Positions 9,965 through 19,042 of a stretch of DNA of 56,510 nt are shown piece by piece. Within the stretch, counting starts at the first letter, position 1. Each line of letters starts with the position of its first letter. Below the pieces are notes generated by a model, which was given only the letters and a program-made list of their open reading frames with translations, had not been told where the DNA came from and made no database searches. Both the position numbers and the translations under genes were made by a program. This DNA is from an uncultured Burkholderiales bacterium (lineage in GTDB: Bacteria > Pseudomonadota > Gammaproteobacteria > Burkholderiales > Burkholderiaceae_C), in assembly GCA_903870145.1 (NCBI GenBank), contig CAIQBO010000029.1:1-56510 (forward strand), written 5' to 3'.

Positions 9965-11227
9965 CTAGGCTGGCGCGCCCTGGCGTGAGGCTGCCAGGGG
10001 CTGCGACGCAGCCCCTAAGCGCCACAAAGAGGTGATCTCGGCTGCGCGCGCGGCATGCAAGGGGTCTGTTTCGTCTGCTGCTTTACGGTGAACGGCTTGC
10101 ATGTCAGTGCGCCCAAGCACCACCAGGCCTGCAGCTTCTATCCACTGCTGCAAGTCTTGGCGTGAGCGCAAGCCCAAGTGCTCGGCCAAGTCTGACAAAA
10201 TCAGCCAGCCTTGACCGTGTGGGCTCAAATGCGCGGCCAAACTGGCTAAAAACCCTTGGAGCATTTGACTGTTTTCGTCGTAGATGGCCCGCTCAATCGG
10301 CGCGCTGGCGCGAGCCGGCAGCCAAGGCGGGTTGCACACCACCAAGGGCGCGCGCCCAGACGGAAATAAATCGGTTTGCTGCAATTGAACTTGACTCAAA
10401 AACCCTAAGCGCTCTAAATTCTCTTTGGCGCAGGCCAAGGCGCGGGGGTCTTGGTCGGTGGCCACAATGTGCTTGACACCGCGTTTGGCCAAGACGGCGG
10501 ACAAGACGCCACTGCCCACGCCGATGTCAAATGCCAATTCAGTGCTCGGCAGATCGGCTTGAGCCACCAAGTTGACGTATTCGCCGCGCACTGGCGAGAA
10601 CACGCCGTAGTGGGGGTGAATGCGATTTCGTGGGGGAGCCCCCAAGGCGGGCACTTCAACCCCTTTGAGGCGCCACTCGTGCGCGCCCACCAAGCCTAAG
10701 AGTTCACGCAAAGAGGCCACGCTGCTCAGTTCATTGGCAGGGCCCCAGGCTTGCGCCATGGCCTCGTGCCAATCGGGCGCGCGGCGCAACTTGATCTGCC
10801 GATCTGGGGTCAATTGAATCAACAACATGCCCAAGGTGCGCGCTCTTTGTGATTGCGCTTGGCGGTGCAAGTGAAAGCGTTGGCCGGGTTTTTCTGCAGT
10901 TTCAAGTGCCACACCCGCAGACAGCTGGGCCGCCTTTTTTCTGCTGACCCGTTTGGGGGTGTCGGCCCTGCGGGCCAGTGCTTGCAGCAACAGCCTTGCA
11001 TTTTGAAAATCACCGCGCCACAGCATGCCAGTGCCGGCGCAGGCCAGCCGGTAGGCGCTGTCTGCGCTCAAGGTGTCATCGGCCAGCACCACGCGTTTGG
11101 GCAAGGGCGCTGCGCGCTCACTGTGCCAAACCGCATGGCAGGTTTTGCCGTTTTCCAGCCATTCAAGGGTCTGGGCAGTATCAGGGGAGAGGGCCGCAGG
11201 CGGCGCGCCATGTGAAGCAAGAGTCAT
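9965..11227 (-). CDS. class I SAM-dependent methyltransferase (NPPW type)
   Basis: The 420-residue protein has a variable N-terminal half and a C-terminal Rossmann methyltransferase domain. The SAM-binding motif DIGVGSGVLS is near residue 232 and the catalytic NPPW motif near 299. NPP[YFW] is typical of N-methyltransferases acting on rRNA bases or on glutamine (RlmG, RsmC, PrmC groups). The substrate here is unknown. ATG 11227 is chosen because a start at 11299 would overlap nudB on the other strand. The gene stands alone on the minus strand, between aspS and nudB, which are neighbours in many relatives. Confidence 0.8.
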   Translation of the reverse strand: MTLASHGAPPAALSPDTAQTLEWLENGKTCHAVWHSERAAPLPKRVVLADDTLSADSAYRLACAGTGMLWRGDFQNARLLLQALARRADTPKRVSRKKAAQLSAGVALETAEKPGQRFHLHRQAQSQRARTLGMLLIQLTPDRQIKLRRAPDWHEAMAQAWGPANELSSVASLRELLGLVGAHEWRLKGVEVPALGAPPRNRIHPHYGVFSPVRGEYVNLVAQADLPSTELAFDIGVGSGVLSAVLAKRGVKHIVATDQDPRALACAKENLERLGFLSQVQLQQTDLFPSGRAPLVVCNPPWLPARASAPIERAIYDENSQMLQGFLASLAAHLSPHGQGWLILSDLAEHLGLRSRQDLQQWIEAAGLVVLGRTDMQAVHRKAADETDPLHAARAAEITSLWRLGAASQPLAASRQGAPA

Positions 11228-11279
11228 AGGGTGATCATAGGCTTGATCGGCGTAAAACGCGCCCAGTGCCATCAACTTC

Positions 11280-11765
11280 ATGCAGAATGACACAAACATG
11301 ATGCAAGCGCCTGCCTACAAAATCCCAGAATCCGTCTTGGTTGTGATTTTCACAGCCGACTTGGAAGTCTTGTTGATCCGGCGCACCGATGCTGGCACCT
11401 GGCAATCGGTCACTGGAAGCAAAGACTTCGTGCATGAGGCATGGCATGAGACTGCCAAGCGCGAGGTGCACGAAGAAACTGGCCTGCAAACAGACCATCT
11501 TGATCTTCAGTTAAGCGATTGGGGATTGGAAAATATTTATGAAATCTACCCAAGCTGGCGATCTCGCTATGCGCCCCAAGTCAGTCGTAACACCGAGCGC
11601 GTTTTTGGCCTGGCCCTGCCCAGCAGAATGCCCGTGACACTGAACCCTCAAGAGCACACAGAATTTCAGTGGCTGCCTTGGCGGCAGGCGGCTGATGAAT
11701 GTTTTTCACCCTCCAACGCGGAAGCCATTTTGATGCTGCCTCGCTTTGTCAAAGGCCGGTCATGA
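11280..11765 (+). CDS. nudB: dihydroneopterin triphosphate diphosphatase (Nudix)
   Basis: NudB removes pyrophosphate from 7,8-dihydroneopterin triphosphate in folate synthesis. The 161 residues contain a Nudix box region (GSKDFVHEAWHETAKREVHE, then ETGL). The glycine is offset by one residue from the strict consensus, while the REVHEE metal-binding core is intact. The family segments SWRSRYAPQVSRNTERVF and HTEFQWLPW follow. ATG 11298 is an alternative start. Its stop overlaps the next start (ATGA). The folate gene folE lies 2 kb downstream on the same strand. Confidence 0.88.
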   Translation: MQNDTNMMQAPAYKIPESVLVVIFTADLEVLLIRRTDAGTWQSVTGSKDFVHEAWHETAKREVHEETGLQTDHLDLQLSDWGLENIYEIYPSWRSRYAPQVSRNTERVFGLALPSRMPVTLNPQEHTEFQWLPWRQAADECFSPSNAEAILMLPRFVKGRS

Positions 11766-12517
11766 GCCCGGTAGAGTCCGAGACATTGCGCGTTGCCACG
11801 TACAACATCCACAAAGGGGTGCAAGGCTTAGGTCCGGCCAGGCGTTTGGAAATACACAACTTGGGCCATGCGATTGAGCAACTCGATGCCGACATCGTGT
11901 GCTTGCAAGAGGTCAGAAAAGTACACCGCCGTGAAGAAAAATATTTCAAGCATTGGCCCGAGTTGCCGCAAGCAGAATTTTTAGCACCCCAAGGCTATGA
12001 GGCGGTGTACCGAACCAATGCCTTCACGCGTCACGGCGAGCATGGCAATGCTTTGTTAACGCGTTGGCCTGTCGTGGGCCATCAACACGAGGACATCTCG
12101 GACCACAGTTTCGAGCAGCGAGGCTTGCTGCATGTTCAGGTGCAAGTGCAAGATGTTTTGGTGCACGCCATTGTGGTTCACTTGGGACTGATTCCCGCCA
12201 GCAGAGTGCGCCAAGTCATGCAATTGCAGCAATATATTTTGCGCGAAATTCCGCCCCATGCGGCGCTCCTGGTGGCTGGAGATTTCAACGACTGGGGTCA
12301 GCGTATTCAAGGCTTGATGGCACAGGCCGGTTTACATGAATGGCAAGGCCAGCGCCAAGCCACCTATCCCTCCCGATTGCCGATGGCGCAGTTAGACCAT
12401 GTGTATGCCAGAGGTCTCAAGCCTGTGGGGCAATTGGTGCCGCATGGCCGAATTTGGCGGCGCATGTCAGACCACTTGCCCTTGGTCGCACATTTTGCTT
12501 TGCATCCTGCACATTGA
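11762..12517 (+). CDS. endonuclease/exonuclease/phosphatase family protein
   Basis: A 251-residue EEP-fold protein. The expected motifs appear in order: ATYNIHKG (Asn metal ligand), CLQEVRK (Glu), the central HLGL segment, GDFNDWG (catalytic Asp/Asn pair) and SDHLPLVAHF (catalytic Asp-His). The family includes DNases, sphingomyelinases and inositol phosphatases. The substrate is not evident, but constant linkage to a cardiolipin synthase gene in Burkholderiales suggests phospholipid or phosphodiester metabolism. The start codon overlaps the nudB stop by 4 bases, and 12 bases separate it from clsB. Confidence 0.85.
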   Translation: MSPVESETLRVATYNIHKGVQGLGPARRLEIHNLGHAIEQLDADIVCLQEVRKVHRREEKYFKHWPELPQAEFLAPQGYEAVYRTNAFTRHGEHGNALLTRWPVVGHQHEDISDHSFEQRGLLHVQVQVQDVLVHAIVVHLGLIPASRVRQVMQLQQYILREIPPHAALLVAGDFNDWGQRIQGLMAQAGLHEWQGQRQATYPSRLPMAQLDHVYARGLKPVGQLVPHGRIWRRMSDHLPLVAHFALHPAH

Positions 12518-12529
12518 ATCGAGCCGGCC

Positions 12530-13759
12530 ATGCGAAGTCACCCTCAACTGCGAGACGGCCATCAAATCAAGCTGCTAGAAGGTGGGCATGAATATTTTCC
12601 GGTATTGATTAACGCCATTGACAATGCGCGCTCTCACATTCAACTTGAGACCTATATTTTTGATTTTCATGGGGCTGCCATCGAAGTGGCGCAAGCCTTG
12701 GAGCGCGCTGGATTGCGCGGTGTTCGGGTCTGGGTGGTGGTCGATGGCGTGGGTACAAAACCTTTGGCAGCGCAGTGGCAAACAAGATTTCAAAATGCCA
12801 ATGTGGCGTGGCGAATTTATTCACCCTTGGGTGCATTGGGATTGTTGATCCCCAGTCGCTGGCGCCGATTGCATCGCAAACTGTGTTTGATTGATGGCCA
12901 TTTGGCGTTTTGCGGGGGCATCAATATTTTGGACGATTGGTACGACCCCCAGCATGGGGCGCTGCAACATCCGCGTTTGGATTTTGCTGTCTGCGCCACT
13001 GGCGCCCTGGTGCAGCAAGTGCAAGAGGCGAGCACGCAGTTGTGGTGGCGGCTGCAAGCGGTGCGGCATGTGCGGCAGCAAAATTTTCCAGAGGCCTTCA
13101 GCTCTTTCAGAGCAGCGGGGTTGCATTTGCCTTGGCTGCATGAGGAACATACGGCCAACGGCAAACCCTGGGTTGCGCGCGCCGGGCTTTTGCTGCGTGA
13201 CAACGTACTGCACCGAGGGCAAATCGAAAAAGCTTACCTGCGTGCGATTGGCTTGGCGCACCACGATATTGTGATTGCCAATGCTTATTTTTTACCCGGC
13301 AGAAAATTGCGCTTGGCCTTGGTCCTTGCAGCAAAGCGCGGGGTGCGGGTGCGCTTGCTGCTTCAAGGGCGTTACGAGTATTTCATGCAGTACCACGCTG
13401 CCAGGCCGGTGTACCGTCAAATGCTCGAGGCCGGGGTGGAGATTTACGAATACGCCAACAGTTTTTTGCACGCCAAAGTGGCTGTGATCGACGCACACCA
13501 TGGCAAGCCATGGGCCACGGTGGGATCGTCGAATTTAGACCCCTTGAGCTTGTTGCTGGCGCGTGAGGCCAATGTGGTGGTGGCCGATGGGCATTTTGCC
13601 AAACGCTTGCACCAGCGCTTGGAGACTGCCATGCTGCATGAAAGCCGGGCGGTGGTCGCCCAAGCTGTCACAAACCGTCCGCGCTTTCAAAAAGCCTTGG
13701 ACTGGGTTGCTTTTGGCTTGATGCGCTTGGCGCTGTGGCTGACAGGAAACCGCTATTGA
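12530..13759 (+). CDS. clsB: cardiolipin synthase ClsB-type (phospholipase D superfamily)
   Basis: The 409 residues contain two HKD phospholipase D motifs: HRKLCLIDGHLAFCGGINI near residue 115, and HAKVAVID followed by TVGSSNLDPLS near 313. Unlike ClsA there are no N-terminal transmembrane helices, which fits the ClsB class. ClsB condenses phosphatidylglycerol (or PG with another lipid) to cardiolipin at the inner membrane; a hydrophobic stretch at the extreme C-terminus may help association. It probably forms one operon with nudB and the EEP gene. Confidence 0.88.
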   Translation: MRSHPQLRDGHQIKLLEGGHEYFPVLINAIDNARSHIQLETYIFDFHGAAIEVAQALERAGLRGVRVWVVVDGVGTKPLAAQWQTRFQNANVAWRIYSPLGALGLLIPSRWRRLHRKLCLIDGHLAFCGGINILDDWYDPQHGALQHPRLDFAVCATGALVQQVQEASTQLWWRLQAVRHVRQQNFPEAFSSFRAAGLHLPWLHEEHTANGKPWVARAGLLLRDNVLHRGQIEKAYLRAIGLAHHDIVIANAYFLPGRKLRLALVLAAKRGVRVRLLLQGRYEYFMQYHAARPVYRQMLEAGVEIYEYANSFLHAKVAVIDAHHGKPWATVGSSNLDPLSLLLAREANVVVADGHFAKRLHQRLETAMLHESRAVVAQAVTNRPRFQKALDWVAFGLMRLALWLTGNRY

Positions 13760-13804
13760 TGTCTCGGCAGGACAAGCCTGATGGCCCACACCTTAAGCCC
13801 GCAT

Positions 13805-13818
13805 TGCCACGAGTGGCA
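13805..13818. promoter_or_regulatory. short palindrome upstream of folE
   Basis: TGCCAC-GA-GTGGCA is a perfect 6-base dyad with a 2-base centre, about 48 bases before the folE start, in the 106-base gap after clsB. Position and symmetry would suit a dimeric repressor site. No regulator can be named. Confidence 0.25.
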
Positions 13819-13865
13819 TCATTCGCTGGTAGGATCCTTGCTTGACCCACAAAAATCTTCCTCCA

Positions 13866-14579
13866 ATGAGTGCTCCCGCTCCTAAGCCCACCGAAGACGA
13901 AGGCACGCCCGTATCTGTCAAGATTCGCGAGCGAGTCTTGGCTGCACGCAAACGCTACAACGCCAACGACAACATTGCCCAGTTCATTGAACCAGGCGAA
14001 CTCGATCTGCTGCTCGATGAGGTCAGCGAGAAAATGCAAACCGTGCTCAACAGCATGGTGATCGACACGGCCAATGACCACAACACCCAAAACACCGCAC
14101 GCCGAGTGGCCAAGATGTACCTCAAGGAAGTGTTCAAAGGGCGTTATGTCGATAGCCCTGAGGTCACGGAGTTCCCCAACGCAGAGCATCTCAATGAGTT
14201 GTTGATTGTGGGGCCCATCACGGTCAGAAGTGCCTGCAGTCATCATCTGTGTCCAGTCATTGGCAAAATTTGGATTGGCGTACTGCCCAATGAGCATACC
14301 AACGTGATCGGCTTGTCCAAATATGCACGCTTGGCCGAATGGATCATGAGTCGTCCGCAAATTCAAGAAGAAGCGGTGGTGCAATTGGCCGACTTGATAC
14401 AGCGCAAAACACAACCCGACGGATTGGCTATCGTGATGGAGGCGAGCCACTTTTGCATGGGCTGGCGCGGCGTGAAAGACATGGACAGCAAAATGGTCAA
14501 CTCGGTCATGCGCGGTGCGTTCTTGAAAGATGCCAATTTACGCCGAGAGTTTTTGTCCTTGATTCCTGGAAGGGGTTGA
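13866..14579 (+). CDS. folE: GTP cyclohydrolase I
   Basis: FolE converts GTP to 7,8-dihydroneopterin triphosphate, the first folate step and the substrate of NudB. The 237 residues contain the conserved zinc site and active-site segments: VRSACSHHLCPVIGKIWIGV and the later MEASHFCMGWRGV. The unusual N-terminal extension is low complexity. ATG 13866 is preferred to TTG 13842, since family similarity begins only near RERVLAARKRYN. It is followed after 2 bases by a BLUF photoreceptor gene. Confidence 0.95.
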   Translation: MSAPAPKPTEDEGTPVSVKIRERVLAARKRYNANDNIAQFIEPGELDLLLDEVSEKMQTVLNSMVIDTANDHNTQNTARRVAKMYLKEVFKGRYVDSPEVTEFPNAEHLNELLIVGPITVRSACSHHLCPVIGKIWIGVLPNEHTNVIGLSKYARLAEWIMSRPQIQEEAVVQLADLIQRKTQPDGLAIVMEASHFCMGWRGVKDMDSKMVNSVMRGAFLKDANLRREFLSLIPGRG

Positions 14580-14581
14580 TC

Positions 14582-15004
14582 ATGTTGGTACGTTTGCTTT
14601 ACGCCAGTCGCGCAATAGATCCCGAACCGTCCATGATCGAAGCCATTTTGGGGCAATCGCGCCAATTCAATCCAAGCACTGGCATCACCGGCATTCTTTG
14701 CTACGGCGGCGGTATTTTTCTACAAGCCATTGAAGGCGGTCGCGCTGCCGTGAGCGACTTGTACGCGCATATTCAAAAAGACCCGCGCCACAAAGATGTT
14801 GTGCTGCTGCTTTATGAAGAAATTTCTGAGCGCCGCTTTGGTGGTTGGACCATGGGGCAAGTCGATGTGGCCCGTGTCAATACCAACATTTTGCTCAAAT
14901 ACTCTGAGCGCTCAGAGCTCGACCCTTACAACGTTTCTGGCGCAGTTTCTTTGGCTTTGCTGGAAGAGCTGATGGCCACAGCCTCCATCATCGGGCGCGC
15001 TTGA
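14582..15004 (+). CDS. short BLUF-domain blue-light photoreceptor
   Basis: A 140-residue protein made of a single BLUF domain (sensor of blue light using FAD) plus a short C-terminal cap. The photochemical residues are visible: Tyr7 in LLYASRA, Asn30 in QFNPSTGITG, Gln48 in GIFLQAIEG, and Trp89 and Met91 in GGWTMG. All are expected for a working flavin photocycle. There is no output domain, so signalling would go through protein contacts, as in PixD-type short BLUF proteins. It starts 2 bases after folE and is probably co-transcribed. It ends 4 bases from the convergent SulP gene. Confidence 0.93.
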   Translation: MLVRLLYASRAIDPEPSMIEAILGQSRQFNPSTGITGILCYGGGIFLQAIEGGRAAVSDLYAHIQKDPRHKDVVLLLYEEISERRFGGWTMGQVDVARVNTNILLKYSERSELDPYNVSGAVSLALLEELMATASIIGRA

Positions 15005-15008
15005 ACGC

Positions 15009-16670
15009 TTAAATTGCAGCGCCTGCAATGTCGTCTGGCAAGACTTGCAGCTGTGCCAGTTTTTCAAGCGCCTCCGTATCCGTGCGGTACAAGCAAAGCC
15101 AGGGTGATTCAGGCAACTCGCCGGCCAAGCGCAGTGCGGTTTCAACGGGGAGTTTGATCCCGCTGATGTGCAAGGTGATGCCTTGCGCTTGCAACTGACG
15201 GCGCAACTGCCCAATGGTTTCAACACCGGTTGCATCGATTCGGTTGATGGGCTGGGCAAACAAGCACACATGCTTGACTGTGGGGTGCAGGCTCAAGTGC
15301 TGGGCAATGTATTTTTCAAAACTGCTGGCGGCTGCAAAATCAAGCTCCGCATCCATGCGAAGGGCCAAGGCATCTGGAATCAAAGGGGGCAGTTGCCACA
15401 AATGCCGATCGCGCAGACTGCCGTCGGAATGCAAACCCACTTCAATGATGCGCGGGTGCAAACGGGTGTGCAAAAAATGCGACAAGCCCATCAACACACC
15501 AGCCAAGACGCCCCAGTAGATTTTGGGCGCAGTGACCAAGGTGATGGCAAAGGTCATGCCGGCTGTGGCAGCTTCGACCTTGGAGATGCGCCACAGTCTG
15601 ACAAACAAATGAGGCTGCAGCAAACCTGCAACGGCCAAGATCACCACTGCCGCCAGCACAGCGCGAGGCACATGAAACAAAGCCGGTGAAGCAAACAAAG
15701 CCAACAACACAAAGAGCGTTGTACCCAGCGCCGCCCAGCCCGTTTGCGCGCCAGCGGCCAAGCTGATGGCCGAGCGCGAGAACGACGTGCTGGTGGCAAA
15801 GCTGCCGCTCAGGCCCGATGCAATTTTGGCCAGACCCTGCCCGATCAGGTCTTGGTTGTCTCTCCAAACGGTGCCATCGCGCTGGTTTTCGGTGCGGGCA
15901 CTGGCGGCTGTTTCCAAAAAACTAACGAGGGCAATGACCATGGCAGGAACCATCAAAAAAGAGAACTCATCCCAAGTCAAGAGGCCCGGAAGAAGCAAAG
16001 AGGGCAAGGCGCTTGGCAAGGCGCCAATCACAGGCCCGCCTTGGCTGGCGAACCCCAGCAGGTAGCTCGCGCCAGCCGAGGCGGCCACCACCAGCATGAT
16101 GCTGGGCAGGCGCGGTGCAAAGCGTTTGGCCAACAACAGCAATGCCAAGCTGCCAAGTCCAAAAGCCATGGCAGTGGTGTTCATGCTCAGATCGGTTTGC
16201 TTGCCGATCAATGCGGGTAGTTGGGAGGCAATGATCAACAAACCTGCTGCTTGGGTGAAGCCGGTCATCACGGGCGAGCTGATCAAGTTGAGCAACCAGC
16301 CGCAACGCAAGACCCCCATCACCAACTGCAGGCTGCCTGCGAGTAGCGCCAGCCAAACGGCCAAGTTCACCCAGTGCGCGCTGCCAGGCTCGGCCAAGCC
16401 ACTCAAAGAGGCGCTGATCAAAACGCAGGTCAATGCAGATGGGCCAATCGACAAGCGCGTGGAGCCGCCCCACAGCACGCCCATCACGGCCGGCAGCATG
16501 GCGGCATACAAGCCCGTGACCAAAGGCATGTTGGCCAAAGCCGCATAGGCCACCGACTGCGGCACCATCAGCAAGGCCACTGTAAAGCCAGCCAGCAACT
16601 CATTTCGAAGCAGCAAGGGGGTTGGGCGTGGCCATTTTAAAAACGGCAACCAAGATTCGATTGTGCGCAT
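15009..16670 (-). CDS. SulP family anion transporter with STAS domain
   Basis: The 553-residue inner-membrane carrier shows the SulP pattern: about 12-14 hydrophobic segments starting at ELLAGFTVALLMVPQSVAYA, the PLVTGLYAAMLP signature, and a cytoplasmic C-terminal STAS domain from about residue 430, with the HVCLFAQPINRIDATGVETI strand-loop. Substrates in this family include sulfate, bicarbonate and dicarboxylates, and cannot be assigned here. It is the last gene of a minus-strand run after gpmA, the Ctp protease and the MoeB-like gene, 51 bases behind the latter. A second SulP gene lies at 23.3 kb. Confidence 0.9.
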   Translation of the reverse strand: MRTIESWLPFLKWPRPTPLLLRNELLAGFTVALLMVPQSVAYAALANMPLVTGLYAAMLPAVMGVLWGGSTRLSIGPSALTCVLISASLSGLAEPGSAHWVNLAVWLALLAGSLQLVMGVLRCGWLLNLISSPVMTGFTQAAGLLIIASQLPALIGKQTDLSMNTTAMAFGLGSLALLLLAKRFAPRLPSIMLVVAASAGASYLLGFASQGGPVIGALPSALPSLLLPGLLTWDEFSFLMVPAMVIALVSFLETAASARTENQRDGTVWRDNQDLIGQGLAKIASGLSGSFATSTSFSRSAISLAAGAQTGWAALGTTLFVLLALFASPALFHVPRAVLAAVVILAVAGLLQPHLFVRLWRISKVEAATAGMTFAITLVTAPKIYWGVLAGVLMGLSHFLHTRLHPRIIEVGLHSDGSLRDRHLWQLPPLIPDALALRMDAELDFAAASSFEKYIAQHLSLHPTVKHVCLFAQPINRIDATGVETIGQLRRQLQAQGITLHISGIKLPVETALRLAGELPESPWLCLYRTDTEALEKLAQLQVLPDDIAGAAI

Positions 16671-16721
16671 TCTGAGATGTTAGCGGCTCATGGCGGGCAA
16701 AAACACAGTAGGGGCCTTGCG

Positions 16722-17477
16722 CTAGCCCCGAAAGGGGCTGCAAACAGGGCATTGGGGATTTCGCTGTGTCTGAATGGTTTGCCACTCCACAAAGCGGGCG
16801 TCGAGCATCATCAATTTACCGACCAGCGCAGAGCCCATACCGCTTAAAATTTTCAAAGCTTCACTGGCTTGCAAGCTGCCGATCACGCCCACCCAAGGGG
16901 CTAACACACCCATCGTGGCGCACCGTGTTTCTTCAACATGTTGGTTTGGTGGAAAAATGCAGGCATAGCAAGGGGCATGGTCTTGTTGGGTGTCATACAC
17001 CGCAATTTGACCGTCTAAACGGATGGCCGATCCTGAGACCAATGGGCGAGCGTGTTGCACGCAGGCCAGGTTGATAGCGTGCCGCGTGGCAAAGTTGTCG
17101 CTGCAGTCAAGCACCACATCGGCTTGAGCCACATAAGTGTGCAAAAGCGCAGCATCTGCGCGTTGAGCCAAGGGGACAACGTGCACCTCAGGGTTGATTT
17201 GGGCAATGGCTTGGCGCACTGAGTCCACTTTAAATTGACCCACCCGGTCTTGCGTGTGGGCAATTTGCCTTTGCAAGTTGGTGACATCGACCCGGTCATG
17301 ATCGATCACGGTGATGCGACCAACCCCTGCGCTGCCCAAGTAAAGAGCAACTGGAGAGCCCAAACCCCCTGCGCCAATGACCAATGCGTGGGCCGCGCAA
17401 ACGCGCTCTTGCCCTTCTATGCCCCAGTCCTCCAAGAGGAGATGGCGTGAATAGCGCAGCAGTTGGTCGTCCGTCAT
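16722..17477 (-). CDS. moeB: MoeB/ThiF/HesA family adenylyltransferase
   Basis: An E1-like enzyme of 251 residues that adenylates the C-terminus of a sulfur-carrier protein (MoaD or ThiS type). The ATP-binding VIGAGGLGSPVALYLGSAGV motif begins near residue 33, the DHDRVDVTNLQRQ segment follows, and zinc-binding pairs are seen at CYAC and CPVC. The thioester-type cysteine region is ETRCATMGVLAPWVGVIGSL. No rhodanese domain is fused. It could serve molybdopterin (useful for the formate dehydrogenase in this window) or thiamine synthesis. The gene begins 25 bases after the upstream protease gene. Confidence 0.85.
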   Translation of the reverse strand: MTDDQLLRYSRHLLLEDWGIEGQERVCAAHALVIGAGGLGSPVALYLGSAGVGRITVIDHDRVDVTNLQRQIAHTQDRVGQFKVDSVRQAIAQINPEVHVVPLAQRADAALLHTYVAQADVVLDCSDNFATRHAINLACVQHARPLVSGSAIRLDGQIAVYDTQQDHAPCYACIFPPNQHVEETRCATMGVLAPWVGVIGSLQASEALKILSGMGSALVGKLMMLDARFVEWQTIQTQRNPQCPVCSPFRG

Positions 17478-17502
17478 GGCCCTACTGTCCTGCGGCGCGG
17501 CT

Positions 17503-18957
17503 TCATTTTTCTTTTTTCTCTACCTTGCGCTCAGCCAGTGTGGCACTGATCTTGACTGGCAAACCTTTGAGCTGGTTCAAGGCTTGGTTGAGTTGGAAAT
17601 CTTTGTCTGAGCCGAACTCCGGCGGGCGCCTTTCGGAAACTGGCTTCTTGGCTTCAAGTTCCAATTTTTGGAGCGCTTCTTCTTTGGCTTTTTGCCGCTC
17701 AGCGTCTTTGACTTCAGCGCCTTGGCCGCTGCCCAAGTGTTTTTCAAGATCGGCCTCGCGCATGCGCAACGCGGCGAAGACGTTGCCGTTTTCAGTTTCG
17801 TCAATCATGACATCTGGCAAGATGCCTTTGGCTTGAATGGATCGGCCACTGGGTGTGTAGTAGCGTGCGGTGGTGAGCTTCAAAGCTGTGTCGGGGCCGA
17901 GTTGACGCACGGTTTGAACCGAGCCCTTGCCAAAGGTCTGGTTGCCCATGACGATGGCACGTTTGTGATCTTGCAAGGCGCCCGCGACAATTTCGCTGGC
18001 AGACGCAGAGCCTTCGTTGACCAAGACCACCAAGGCGACTTTTTTCATCGCACCGTTGGTGTTTTGTGTCAATGTTTGGATCGGGTCATTGCCTAAGCCG
18101 CGACGCCAAAACTGCGGCGCCGCTTTGTAGATGAATTTGCTTTCTTCGAGTTTCCCATTGGTGGAAACCACGGTCACGTTGGCAGGTAAAAAAGCCGCAG
18201 ACAATGCCACTGCAGGGTCTAACAAACCGCCAGGGTCGTTGCGCAAGTCAAGCACCAAGCCCTTGAGCTGCGGGTCTTGCTTGTAAATTTCTTCCAGCTT
18301 GCGTGCGAAATCGTCCACCGTGCGCTCTTGGAATTGCGAGACACGAATCCAGCCGTAACCTGGTTCAATCAACTTGGCCTTGACGGACTGCGTTTTGATC
18401 TCTTCACGAACGATGGTCAGCGTGAAGCTGCGGTTTTCTTCTTTGCGAAACACCGTCAAAACAACTTTGGTGTTGGGCTCGCCGCGCATGCGCTTGACGG
18501 CATCGTTCATGGACAAGCCTTTGACAAAGGCCTCGTCAATTTTGGTCACAAAGTCATTGGTTTTAAGGCCAGCGCGGTCGGCCGGAGACCCTTCAATGGG
18601 CGAGACCACCTTGATCAAGCCGTCCTCTTGCGTGATCTCAATGCCCACGCCAACAAAGCGACCCGATATGCCTTCGCTCATCTCTTTGAAGCTTTTTTTG
18701 TCGAAATACTGCGAGTGTGGGTCCAGGCTCGAGACCATGCCCGAGATGGCTTCGGTGATGAGTTTTTTCTCGTCGACATTTTCGACGTAGTCACTTTTGA
18801 CCATGCCAAAGACCGCTGCGAGTTGCTGCAACTCTTCCAAAGGCAGCGGCGCAAAAGCGCCTCGCGCTGTGGTTTGCAGCGACACCGTGGTCATTGCGCC
18901 GGCCAGGGCGCCCAAGCTGAGCCAGCCGATAATTTTGAGTTTTTGTCCCATGTGCAT
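17503..18957 (-). CDS. ctpA: carboxy-terminal processing protease (S41 family)
   Basis: The 484-residue protein has an N-terminal membrane anchor (IIGWLSLGALAGAMTTVSL). A PDZ domain lies around residues 90-170 (GIEITQEDGLIKVVSPIEGS). In the S41 catalytic domain the nucleophile serine is in EGSASASEIVAG and the general-base lysine in FGKGSVQT. It would act in the periplasm, trimming C-termini of proteins, for example in envelope and cell-wall regulation. The C-terminus is lysine/glutamate-rich. It lies 85 bases after gpmA and before the MoeB-like gene, all on the minus strand. Confidence 0.93.
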   Translation of the reverse strand: MHMGQKLKIIGWLSLGALAGAMTTVSLQTTARGAFAPLPLEELQQLAAVFGMVKSDYVENVDEKKLITEAISGMVSSLDPHSQYFDKKSFKEMSEGISGRFVGVGIEITQEDGLIKVVSPIEGSPADRAGLKTNDFVTKIDEAFVKGLSMNDAVKRMRGEPNTKVVLTVFRKEENRSFTLTIVREEIKTQSVKAKLIEPGYGWIRVSQFQERTVDDFARKLEEIYKQDPQLKGLVLDLRNDPGGLLDPAVALSAAFLPANVTVVSTNGKLEESKFIYKAAPQFWRRGLGNDPIQTLTQNTNGAMKKVALVVLVNEGSASASEIVAGALQDHKRAIVMGNQTFGKGSVQTVRQLGPDTALKLTTARYYTPSGRSIQAKGILPDVMIDETENGNVFAALRMREADLEKHLGSGQGAEVKDAERQKAKEEALQKLELEAKKPVSERRPPEFGSDKDFQLNQALNQLKGLPVKISATLAERKVEKKEK

Positions 18958-19042
18958 TGCCTTGAAAGGCCTCCTAACGGATCAATATACACCCACTATC
19001 GAGGGGGTGTTTGGGAAGGGAAATGAAATTTTAAACTTCGCT

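Noticed and set aside
9999..10017. GGGGCTGC-GAC-GCAGCCCC hairpin near the end of the methyltransferase gene
   Set aside because: The stem is strong, but it lies in coding sequence and no T-run follows on either strand, so I do not call a terminator.
11400..11475. Possible inactive Nudix box in NudB, because the first glycine is offset by one residue
   Set aside because: The REVHEE metal-binding core and the neighbouring family motifs are intact, and I recall a similar spacing in betaproteobacterial NudB proteins.
16723..16740. AGCCCC-GAAA-GGGGCT hairpin at the stop of the MoeB-like gene
   Set aside because: There is no T-run after it on the minus strand and the SulP gene continues 51 bases later; it is probably not a full terminator.
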